Made by a program: the position numbers and the translations under genes. From Raoultibacter phocaeensis (GTDB lineage: Bacteria; Actinomycetota; Coriobacteriia; Coriobacteriales; Eggerthellaceae), in NCBI RefSeq assembly GCF_901411515.1, contig NZ_CABDUX010000001.1, positions 496,001-560,000 on the forward strand: 64,000 nucleotides of DNA, written 5' to 3'. The notes beneath the pieces are model-generated. The model searched no databases, was not told the origin of the DNA, and worked only from the letters and a program-made list of their open reading frames with translations. This document shows, piece by piece, positions 54,189 through 62,317 of this stretch. Every line of letters begins with the position of its first letter. Position 1 is the first letter of the stretch.

Positions 54189-57100
54189 CGCGCGTCGCCC
54201 TCCCGTTGCGAGCGAGCGCGTACGCCGCCAGCGCGCAGGCGGCCGCGCCCAGCAGAAGCACCATCGGCATCACGGAGCGGTCGCCGACGGGCGCTAGCGT
54301 GAGCTCCTCGGCCACCACCGCGAACGGCGAGAGCGCCTCCACCGTCACCGCCACCGCCTCGTCGGTGCGCGCCGCGTCCCGGTAGGCCACCACGCGCCCG
54401 TCGGCCAGCTTGTGCAGCACGTACACGTGCATCTGCGAATACGCGCCGCCGAGCGGGAAGGACAGCCGCACCGGCCCCCCGAGCGCCGCCGCGCCGGCAT
54501 CCCTGCCTACCACCGCCAGGCCGATGTCGAACGCGCCCAGCACCTCGCCCTTCGTGTGGCCGCCAAGCTCGCTGTGAAGGTCGTGGCCGGGCTGCAGGCG
54601 CTCGACGGACAGGACGGCGCCCGCGTGGACGACGCCCGTCAGCGTGATGCCCGTAGCCGGATCGACCAGCGTGCGCTCGACCATCGGGTCCTTCGCGAGC
54701 GTCGGGTAGCCGTGGTGCACGTCGTCGGCCTGCACCCAGTAGTGCATCCCGTCCGCCACCGACGCGTTGAGCGCATCGGCGAAGGACTGCACGATCATCG
54801 ATTTCTTCGGCATCCGCTGCGCGTCGCCCTCGCCTGTGCCGAACGCGTCCGGCGCCGACTCGGCCAGGAAATACGCGTGCGACACCGAGCCCTCGTTGCT
54901 CCCGACCACGCCGCCAGCGAGCGACCCGACCACTTCCGAGCCGCAGAAGTACGCGTTGTCGATCACCGTGCCGCTCTTGGCCGCACCCACGAGGCCGCCC
55001 GCCGTCGCGGACGTGTTGGAGGCGTCGTTCACGTGCCCCACCTTGCCCATGGCGTAGCTGTTCACGATGGAGCCCTGCGTCAGCTGCCCCACGAGGCCGC
55101 CCACCGCTGCCCCGCCTGCGAGGCTCGCCACGTCGGCACCGCTCCAGCAGTTCTCCACCCTGCCGATGTTGACGCCCACGAGGCCGCCCACCTGCGCGCC
55201 GCCGTTGATGTGCGCGTTGGTCTTGCGCAAATCGTCGATGGTGATGGTGTCGTCCACGTAGATGCCCGAGTACTGCGCCGTGCCGCTGCTGCAATCGCGG
55301 ATGGTCCCCCGGTTGAGACCGGCGAGGCCGCCCAGCACGTGGTTCGCAGACGACAGCTCGAACGCGCACACCTGCACGTCGTGGACCACCGCCCCGTAAT
55401 CGACGACGCCGAACAGCCCCGCGAAGCCGCCGGGGGCCGAAGCCTCGTCCAGGCGCAGGCCGCCGATGACGTGCCCGCCGCCGTCGAAGGTGCCGCCGAA
55501 GGGAACGGCCTCGGTTCCGATGGGAAGCGACCACAAGGGGAAGTCCTTCGTCACGTTCAGGATGTCGGCCGTCACCTTATACGACGCGTTCGCGAACGCG
55601 TCCGGCTCGCCCTGCACGGCTTGGGCCACCGCCTGCAGCGTCGCGAAGTCAGGGATGAGGATGACGCCCTCGTCATCGGTGTCGAAGTCGTGGGCGCTGA
55701 AGTACGGCAAGCCGTCGTTCACGCCGTCGACGCGCGTCCAAAAGTTCCACCCCCCCCCATGTCGCCCGTCGTTGAGCTTGCCCACCAACTCGGAGGTTTT
55801 CATAACATCGTAGGGCATGGCCTTGGCGTTCGCCTGCGACTGGTTGACATCCAACGTCGAGGAGTAGTAGCTGTAGGAGCTGTCGGCATCCTGGAACGGG
55901 TACATCGGCGCGATGGCGTACCGGGTGCCGAAGTCGCGCACCTCCCCTACGTTGTAGCAGTTCTCGATGGTGCCGTTCCACGAGTCCGCCGCGATGCCGC
56001 CCGCCTGCGCGCCGTTGCCCCCGCCATAGGAGGCGAGCCCGTGCAGGTCGGCCGTGTTGTAGCAGTTGGCTATCGTGCCGCGGTTGGAAAACGCGATGCC
56101 GCCCGCCTTGGAGCCCACGACGCGCGCGGCGTTGAAGCAGTTCACCACGCTCGCCCCCGAGGCGTTGTGCGTGACGATGCCGCCCACCTCCTGCCCGGCT
56201 CCGCCGCGCGCCGCGTTACCCGTCTGGCTGCATCCCGTCACGGTCCCCTTGTTGTCGTACGCGAAGTTGCCGGTGGCGTCCTCCAGGACCAGGTCCTTCA
56301 CCACGCCGCTCGGGCCCACCTCGTAGAACAGGCTGCCGACGCCCAGGCTGGACAACGTATGGCCGCCGCCGTCGAACGTGCCCGCGAACGCGTTTTTCTT
56401 GAACGCGGCGTGCCCGCCGCTCCTGCAATCGAAGTCGGCAGTCACCTTGAAGCAGGCGTCGGGGTCGTCCACGGCGTTGTAGTAGTCCATGCACTGCCCC
56501 AACGTCTCGGAGTCGGGGATGAGGAAGGGGTTCTCGGGCGTGCCGTCGCCCTCCACGTTGAAGAACGACGCCTCGATCACCACGTCCTGGTACGGCATGG
56601 CGTAGCCCACCTCAACCACGCCGTTCTCGTCGGTGAACAGGGAGGCCGTGTCCTTGTCCAGAAGCTCCTGGATGACGTTGCCGTGGGCGTCCTTCACCTT
56701 CAAGCCCACGAGCCGTCCGTTGGCGTTCGACGGCTGCGCGGTTATCGCAAGCTGCGTGCGGGCCGACACCGCTTCGAGGCCCTGCCCGCCCTCGGCCGCC
56801 ACCTCGAGCGTGCCTTTGCCGCTGACGGATTTGTTCACCCCGTAGGTCATCTTGCTTTCGTCGCCGGTGAGGATGGTGAGCAGCTTGAAGCGGTCGGTGG
56901 GGACGCCCTGGTCTTTGTAGTTCTCGGTGTTGAAGTTGTAAAATTCGTAAGCCGCCCCCGCCGGGTTATCAGTGCGGGGCAGGTAGAAATGGCTGTAGTG
57001 GTTGTTCGGCGCGAAAGGAGGCCCCTCCTGCGGATGAATCCAGCTGTTCGCCATCACGTAGACGTTGGACGGGCTTCCGTACTGGGGGATGTCGCTGAGC

Positions 57101-58611
57101 CCCTGGCTCGTGAGAAACTCGATGAAAGTGGCCTTGGTGTTGCTGTGCTGGTTCACCAAGACGATGTAGTCTTGGTGGGCCTGCACCATGCGGTAGCGCC
57201 CGCCCTCCACCGAGAGCAGGTTGTAGAAGTCCTGGTTGGGGTAGCCGTAATACTGATCGAGGGGGAACGCGTCACGCACGTACCAGCGCGTCAGCTCGTA
57301 CTGGGTGATGCCCGCGTCCTTGAGCAGCAAGAACGTCTGGCCGCCAGTGCGAACGCGGTAAAACGGCATCTCGCTCGTCGTCTTCTCGGCGTAGGCGGTG
57401 AACGTCTGCGTGGTGGTTTCGGGATGATAGTCATGGTCGAAAAAGTCGCCGTTGATATCCTCGGTGTGGCTGGCCGACGAGGCGTACCCGTCGAGCGGCA
57501 GCGTCGGCTCCACGTCGATGGGGCGCATGGCGGTCTTGATGTTGACCGTGGGGAACAGGCCGCTGGTGTCGTAGGCGGTGCACTGCGTTTCCGCGACGTT
57601 GTTGATGCTGTTGAGCGCCGCGTTGGCCGCCTGCGGGAAGTACTGCTCCTCCGCCGCGGTGTCGTTGCCGGCGGCGGCGCGGTAGTCGGCGTAGATGCGG
57701 TAGGCCACGACGAGGGTGGTGAACGGGATGGCGCTCTTGTTCAGGCCGTCCTTCAGCATGGCGTAGTGCTGGTGCTCGAAGGCGTTGTTCTCGTACGAGA
57801 TCTTGTTGAGGACGCCGACGTAGGTGTTGTCCCGGTCGAACTGGGCCTGCCCGCGGCCGTTCGGGTCGTCGGGGTTGCGACTGGGGTACACCGTGCACGC
57901 GTTCTCGGCCGCCTTGTCGATGGCGGCGAGGAAGCCGCCAGGGTCGTTCACGGAGCCGCGCGCCGCGATGGCGGCCACGTCGTTGTCGAGGAACCCCTGC
58001 ACGCGCTGGGCCTCGGCGCGCGCCGCGTCCACGGCGGCCTTGGTCGCGTTAGTGGGGTTGGCCGCGTGGTCGGTCTCGGCCTGCGCGAGCGCCGTGGCGG
58101 CCGCCACGTAGTCCCGGTAGCGGTCGACGAGGTCGGAGTAGGGCTGCGCGGGGGCGTACATGGCCTTGTAGCGTTCGTTCGCCTGGGTGTAGTAGGTGGC
58201 GGTCTGGTAGTAGCTCAGGCGGGAGTTGATTTCCGACTCCATCTGCGTGAGCTGCGTCTTGATCTCCTCCAGGTCCTGCTCGATCTTGGCGCACTCCTCG
58301 AGGATCTTCGTACCGATGGGGTCGCCGATGGCGTAGTTCACCATCTTGTAGATGGCGTCCACGGCGTTGTTGTCGGTGTTGCCGGCCGCCCACCCGAGCG
58401 ACGACACGCACACCTTCTCCAACATCCCCACGCTGAAGTCCGCGAGCTTGGTGAGCGCCCAGGCGGTGACCGGGCCGGAGACCGTTTCGGCCTCGGCCCT
58501 CTGCGCGGGCACCGCTACCGTCGATAAGGCGAGCACGCACGCGAGCGCCGTCGCAACCGTCTTTCGGGCGCATTGCCGCCACGTATCCTGCACCCTGCTC
58601 GCACCTTCCAT
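54181..58611 (-). CDS. Giant GLUG-repeat surface protein with variant LAPVGD C-terminus
   Basis: The 1476-aa product has a Sec signal peptide (cleavage after RAEAE region, about residue 41), a coiled-coil-rich N-terminal part (EECAKIEQDLEEIKTQLTQM), a long region, and a C-terminal half with GLUG-type repeats (GGLAGLNRGTIRDCSSG, GGLVGVNIGRVENCWSGADV, GGLVGQLTQGSIVNSYAMGK). It ends with LAPVGD, a hydrophobic helix and RNGRATRDE. The LAPVGD hexamer keeps the L..xGD frame of the other sorting signals but has Val where Thr is cleaved, so sortase processing is doubtful; it may stay as a membrane protein. GGGGGAGGAG precedes the ATG. It leads the four-gene operon and is divergent from the regulator at 59492. 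Confidence 0.83.
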   Translation of the reverse strand: MEGASRVQDTWRQCARKTVATALACVLALSTVAVPAQRAEAETVSGPVTAWALTKLADFSVGMLEKVCVSSLGWAAGNTDNNAVDAIYKMVNYAIGDPIGTKILEECAKIEQDLEEIKTQLTQMESEINSRLSYYQTATYYTQANERYKAMYAPAQPYSDLVDRYRDYVAAATALAQAETDHAANPTNATKAAVDAARAEAQRVQGFLDNDVAAIAARGSVNDPGGFLAAIDKAAENACTVYPSRNPDDPNGRGQAQFDRDNTYVGVLNKISYENNAFEHQHYAMLKDGLNKSAIPFTTLVVAYRIYADYRAAAGNDTAAEEQYFPQAANAALNSINNVAETQCTAYDTSGLFPTVNIKTAMRPIDVEPTLPLDGYASSASHTEDINGDFFDHDYHPETTTQTFTAYAEKTTSEMPFYRVRTGGQTFLLLKDAGITQYELTRWYVRDAFPLDQYYGYPNQDFYNLLSVEGGRYRMVQAHQDYIVLVNQHSNTKATFIEFLTSQGLSDIPQYGSPSNVYVMANSWIHPQEGPPFAPNNHYSHFYLPRTDNPAGAAYEFYNFNTENYKDQGVPTDRFKLLTILTGDESKMTYGVNKSVSGKGTLEVAAEGGQGLEAVSARTQLAITAQPSNANGRLVGLKVKDAHGNVIQELLDKDTASLFTDENGVVEVGYAMPYQDVVIEASFFNVEGDGTPENPFLIPDSETLGQCMDYYNAVDDPDACFKVTADFDCRSGGHAAFKKNAFAGTFDGGGHTLSSLGVGSLFYEVGPSGVVKDLVLEDATGNFAYDNKGTVTGCSQTGNAARGGAGQEVGGIVTHNASGASVVNCFNAARVVGSKAGGIAFSNRGTIANCYNTADLHGLASYGGGNGAQAGGIAADSWNGTIENCYNVGEVRDFGTRYAIAPMYPFQDADSSYSYYSSTLDVNQSQANAKAMPYDVMKTSELVGKLNDGRHGGGWNFWTRVDGVNDGLPYFSAHDFDTDDEGVILIPDFATLQAVAQAVQGEPDAFANASYKVTADILNVTKDFPLWSLPIGTEAVPFGGTFDGGGHVIGGLRLDEASAPGGFAGLFGVVDYGAVVHDVQVCAFELSSANHVLGGLAGLNRGTIRDCSSGTAQYSGIYVDDTITIDDLRKTNAHINGGAQVGGLVGVNIGRVENCWSGADVASLAGGAAVGGLVGQLTQGSIVNSYAMGKVGHVNDASNTSATAGGLVGAAKSGTVIDNAYFCGSEVVGSLAGGVVGSNEGSVSHAYFLAESAPDAFGTGEGDAQRMPKKSMIVQSFADALNASVADGMHYWVQADDVHHGYPTLAKDPMVERTLVDPATGITLTGVVHAGAVLSVERLQPGHDLHSELGGHTKGEVLGAFDIGLAVVGRDAGAAALGGPVRLSFPLGGAYSQMHVYVLHKLADGRVVAYRDAARTDEAVAVTVEALSPFAVVAEELTLAPVGDRSVMPMVLLLGAAACALAAYALARNGRATRDE

Positions 58612-58974
58612 GGCGCTCCTCCCCCGTAGAATTACCAGTCTTCAAGTGGAGTATAGGCGGAGCGCCGATCTCAAACTTCGGCCTGGTATGAGGTTTTGAG
58701 GAAATAGCAGAGGGAAGACGCGCTGGCTGCCATCCTGAGCGAGCGCAGTGAGGGCACGTCGGCGCATTCCCATGACCGCATTGTTGTGCACGTTGCCCAG
58801 CGCCCAGGGCTACAGACGCGGGGCTCATCCTGCCGACTCAAGCAAACCCCCTGATCACGGCTCCGCATTGAATCGCATGCCGATTGAAGGCACCGCTGGC
58901 AAGCCGTGGGCGACTCAGGGAGCCCGATTTCGCAACGCATCGGCAGAAAAAGCGCATTCGGCGGGGGCTTCCCC

Positions 58975-59105
58975 TGTCCGCCAACCTTCGGAAAACGACA
59001 TTTCGAATCGCCTCGATTTGCAGCCAAACTCTGTGATCAGGTAATCGGAATATCTTCTGTACTTTCGCGAGCGAAAAAATGTCGTTTAGTGGGCCTTGGC
59101 GGACA
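58975..59105. repeat. Imperfect inverted-repeat element IR-3
   Basis: Arms 58975-59003 and 59077-59105 are each 29 bases. Their outer 10 bases (TGTCCGCCAA) and inner 11 bases (AAACGACATTT) are identical complements, while the 8 bases between are largely unpaired. They enclose 73 bases. The architecture resembles the elements at 5386 and 25273, but the shared core GCCTGGTCGCAAAA is absent, so membership of the same family is not established. Confidence 0.5.
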
Positions 59106-59350
59106 TTTGAATCCCAGAAAACAAAAAGAGCCCTCGGGACAGGTGCGCCGCCCTTTCGCGAAAGCGAAAGCCAAGCGCGACACCCCCGATGAAATCGAAG
59201 AGCGGATCAGCCGCGTCATCCCCCGAAAAGCGAAAGCCTGGCCAGGCGCGTCGCCCTTCCGATGAAAAGCGAAGGCCGAGTTCGGCACAGCAAGGGTGCA
59301 GACAAACGAATAGGCCTTGCTTTACTTGCGAGCAGCCAACTAACTATATG

Positions 59351-59466
59351 AAGTATACTTATATTTCGCATTCAAAGCTGCGATCCGCAGCGGAGCGTCG
59401 GATTCAGGGCCGCGATCCTTTGCGGAGTTTCGGCCCGTGCCTGCCCGCTCGATGGGCGAGCAGGCA
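59351..59466 (+). promoter_or_regulatory. Leader elements upstream of the plus-strand LuxR gene
   Basis: A perfect palindrome AAGTATACTT (59351-59360) sits in the AT-rich stretch ATATGAAGTATACTTATAT, a candidate operator. Further on, TGCCTGC (59438-59444) pairs with GCAGGCA (59460-59466) around an inner hairpin, 25 bases before the start codon at 59492, and could influence translation. Both are inferred from symmetry and position. Confidence 0.35.
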
Positions 59467-59491
59467 GGTCGCAATGAACGGAGGAACGTCT

Positions 59492-62074
59492 ATGACGCAC
59501 GACGAACAGGGTGCGCCCGCGCTGCCGCGCATCATCGAGCCGCGTCCGGCGCTCATGACCCTGCTCGCCGAACGGGCCGGCGGCCGCTTGCTGTACGTGC
59601 AGGCTCTGGGAGGCTTCGGCAAATCGGTTTCCGTGCGCCTGTGGCTCGAGCAGACCGGCGCCTGCGCCTCGTGGATCGCGCTCGATTCCTACGACAATGC
59701 GCCCGAGGCGTTCTACCGGCTGCTCTGCCGCTCGCTGGGGCTGTTCGACCTCGATGCGAGCGACGGCGAAGGCGCACACGGCAGCACGGACGATCGCGAC
59801 CGCGCGAGCGACGCACGCTCTGCGCGCTACGACGGGTTTTCGGATTCGCCCATCGAATACGCCATGCAGCTCGCCACGCGCGCCCGCGACGCCGCACGAG
59901 GCGATGCGCCCGTTCGCTACGTCGTTCTGGACGATCTCCATACCATCACCCAGCAGGACATCCTGTATTCGCTCCCGCGCTTCATGAAGCGCCTGCCCGC
60001 CGCGTTTCGCTTCGTCGCGCTCAGCCGCACGGAGCCGCCCGCGCCGTTCATCGATGCCTTCGGCGCGGAGCTGAGCATGGTCCAAGCCGCCGACCTCTGC
60101 TTCGACGCAAGCGAAATCCGCGGGCTGTACGCCCAGTACGGGCATCGTCTTTCCGCAGAGCAATCCCGTCAGGTGTCAACCAGCACGGACGGGTGGCCCA
60201 TCGCCGTGTCCTCGCTCGCGCGCAGCGGCGAGGTGCCCGACGACGAGCACGGGGGGCAGGCCGCCCTCGACCGCTACCTCAAAACGCTCGTATGGGACAA
60301 CCTTCCCGCAGCAACCCGAACCGCGCTCATGCGGGCGAGCATCGTGGACGATTTCTCGCCCGATCTGTTCGCCGCGCTCTCGGATGCGCCGCAGCCGCGG
60401 GCCTTCATCGACGATCTTCAGCGGCAGAACCTGTTTCTCACCAAAGTGGACGGCGACCGCTACCGTTTCCACGCCCTGTTCCTCGAGTTTCTGCGCGCAC
60501 GGCTCGGCGAAAGCCGCATCGATGCGCGAAAGCTTGCCCGCACGGTGGCGCGGTTTTACCACGGCAAGGGAGACGTGCTGACCGCGCGGCACTACGCGCT
60601 GTTCGCGGGTGATTTCAAGCTGCTCTCCGATCAGGTGCTGAGCCAGGTGCAGTACGACCGGCATTCCAACAACCGCTCCATGAGCGCGTACGTGGCAAGC
60701 GTCGGCTCGTACGTGGAAGAGCTGCCCGCCAAGGCGTTCGACAAGTACCCCTACCTCAACATCACGGCCGCGTGGTACCGCTACCTCACGGGCGACGCGT
60801 GCAAGATGGAGCAGGCGCTGGACCGGCTGCGCGCGAAGCTTCCCTTGCTGGCTCTGCGCCACGGGGAGTTTTTGGAGATCGCCCTGCTCACGTTGCTGCT
60901 CGACCCGCGACGCACCCTCATGGAGCTCGCGGGGCAGCTCGACCGGCTGCCCGCGCTCGGCTCGCGGCGCCACACCCAGCAGCAGGCGGCCTCCGTTACC
61001 GTGAACATGCCGCTCGCGCACCGCTGCCTGCGCGACTTCTACGAGCTTTCCCTGCTCGATTCGTTCGACGAGCTGGAGCGATCGGTGGGCGCGGTGTTCC
61101 GGCAGTACTTCAAGATAGCCATCCTCACCTGCCAGGCCGGGTTCGCCTACGAGCGCAACGAGTGGCACCGCTCGCTCGACTTCGCCGCGCAGGCCTACGG
61201 CGAGATCACCAACGAAACGTCCGACGAGGTGCTGTTCGCCATCCTCTCCCACCGCTGGGTGCCCCTGTTTGGCCTCGGCAAGGACGAGGAAAGCGACGCG
61301 ATGGAGGCACGCATCGAAGCGCTGCTGCGCGAGAAAGACGCGCTGTACCTCATGCCGAATTTCCTCGCGCTCAAAACCGACGCGGCTCTGAGGCGGGGCG
61401 ATCTTCAGGCCGCCGCAACCTGGCTCGACCAGTATTTCGTGCATCCCGACGCCGCGCTCCAGCTGTTCAAGATGTACCAGTACCTCACCACATGCCGGGC
61501 GTTCATCGCGCAGGAGCGTCTGGACGAAGCGGAGGACCTCTGCCGTCGGGTGAGCGCGCTCGCACGCAGCTTCGATCGCATAACCGACGCCGCCGAAGCC
61601 GACACGCTGCTGGCCGTCGTGCAGCATCTGCGCGGCAACGGCGAGGACGGGGTGTCCGTGCTGCTTGCGGCCATCGATTCGCTCGCGCCGTACCGCTTCA
61701 CCCGGGTGTTCTCGATCGAGGGGAAAGCCACCGTCCCTTTGCTGAAACAGGCGCTCGCCCGCGTCGAGCGCGACCCGGCGGCGGCTCAGGTGGATGCGAA
61801 GTACCTGAACGCCATCTATATCAACGCCCAGGAGCAGGCCGCACGCCACAAGGGGTATGCGGCGGCGCCGTCGGACAAGGCGAAGCTCTCGAAGCAGCAG
61901 AAGCTCATGGTCGAGTACCTCGCCCGCGGCTACCGCAACGCCGAGATCGCCGAGGAGACGGGATTGTCGGTGCGCACGGTGAAGACCCACCTGTTCTACG
62001 CCTACCAGAAGCTCGGCGTGTCCAACGCGCTCGACGCCGTCCGCGAGGCCCGCCGCCTCGAGCTCATCGAGTAG
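59492..62074 (+). CDS. MalT-like LuxR-family STAND regulator
   Basis: The 860-aa product has a divergent P-loop (ALGGFGKSVSVRLWLEQTG, about residues 32-50), an AAA/STAND-like NTPase part, a helical-repeat sensor region and a complete C-terminal GerE HTH (LSKQQKLMVEYLARGYRNAE, ETGLSVRTVKTHLFYAYQKL, LDAVREARRLELIE). It probably multimerises with ATP when a ligand binds and activates nearby promoters. It is divergent from the GLUG-protein operon, its most likely target. GGAGGAACG lies seven bases before the ATG at 59492; upstream frame extension to 59189 is non-coding. An ATG at 59474 is an alternative. Confidence 0.9.
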   Translation: MTHDEQGAPALPRIIEPRPALMTLLAERAGGRLLYVQALGGFGKSVSVRLWLEQTGACASWIALDSYDNAPEAFYRLLCRSLGLFDLDASDGEGAHGSTDDRDRASDARSARYDGFSDSPIEYAMQLATRARDAARGDAPVRYVVLDDLHTITQQDILYSLPRFMKRLPAAFRFVALSRTEPPAPFIDAFGAELSMVQAADLCFDASEIRGLYAQYGHRLSAEQSRQVSTSTDGWPIAVSSLARSGEVPDDEHGGQAALDRYLKTLVWDNLPAATRTALMRASIVDDFSPDLFAALSDAPQPRAFIDDLQRQNLFLTKVDGDRYRFHALFLEFLRARLGESRIDARKLARTVARFYHGKGDVLTARHYALFAGDFKLLSDQVLSQVQYDRHSNNRSMSAYVASVGSYVEELPAKAFDKYPYLNITAAWYRYLTGDACKMEQALDRLRAKLPLLALRHGEFLEIALLTLLLDPRRTLMELAGQLDRLPALGSRRHTQQQAASVTVNMPLAHRCLRDFYELSLLDSFDELERSVGAVFRQYFKIAILTCQAGFAYERNEWHRSLDFAAQAYGEITNETSDEVLFAILSHRWVPLFGLGKDEESDAMEARIEALLREKDALYLMPNFLALKTDAALRRGDLQAAATWLDQYFVHPDAALQLFKMYQYLTTCRAFIAQERLDEAEDLCRRVSALARSFDRITDAAEADTLLAVVQHLRGNGEDGVSVLLAAIDSLAPYRFTRVFSIEGKATVPLLKQALARVERDPAAAQVDAKYLNAIYINAQEQAARHKGYAAAPSDKAKLSKQQKLMVEYLARGYRNAEIAEETGLSVRTVKTHLFYAYQKLGVSNALDAVREARRLELIE

Positions 62075-62178
62075 AAGGGCCGCGGCGGATACAGCCCGCT
62101 TCCGCCCAAGGAGACGCAAGAGGGATCGGCCCGATGGCGCGACCGGGGCGTAACTTCGCATCCTGGGCACGCAATAAG

Positions 62179-62234
62179 ATCGTCGGGCGAAAAACACGGT
62201 TTCGGCGCAAAAACCGTGTTTTTCGCCCGACGAT
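62179..62234. terminator. Bidirectional intrinsic terminator
   Basis: Arms 62179-62202 and 62211-62234 are perfect 24-bp complements with an 8-base loop CGGCGCAA. On both strands the inner CACGGTTT/AAACCGTG stem is followed by TTTTT, so it can end transcription from both convergent LuxR genes. The extra 11 outer base pairs (ATCGTCGGGCG) are beyond what a terminator needs. Confidence 0.75.
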
Positions 62235-62317
62235 TTGCATACGCCGACAACAGCTTCGGCGGATAGTTTGGCGTTCGTACGCGCGGAACCTTCATCGAGG
62301 CCTTTTCATGGCCGGTT

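Larger units (their letters stand above)
58612..59491. other. Long repeat-bearing intergenic region between surface operon and regulator
   Basis: This 880-base region separates the divergent GLUG-protein operon and LuxR gene. It holds the imperfect inverted repeat at 58975-59105, a 12-base palindrome CTTTCGCGAAAG at 59153-59164, GCCTGGCCAGGC near 59237, an AAGTATACTT palindrome at 59351 and a hairpin at 59438-59466. TATACT near 58650 could be the -10 for the minus operon. Open frames here (for example 58906-59265) have no signs of real coding sequence. Confidence 0.5.

Noticed and set aside
54412-58527. A 1371-codon plus-strand open frame antisense to the GLUG protein
   Set aside because: It is the mirror of a high-GC gene whose third positions are almost all G or C. 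The protein is His/Arg/Val-rich with no domain, and the minus strand has a signal peptide, GLUG repeats and coupled neighbours.
58906-59265. 119-codon plus-strand open frame in the long intergenic region
   Set aside because: It crosses the inverted repeat and palindromes, has no ribosome site and has an Arg/Lys-rich composition typical of non-coding repeats.
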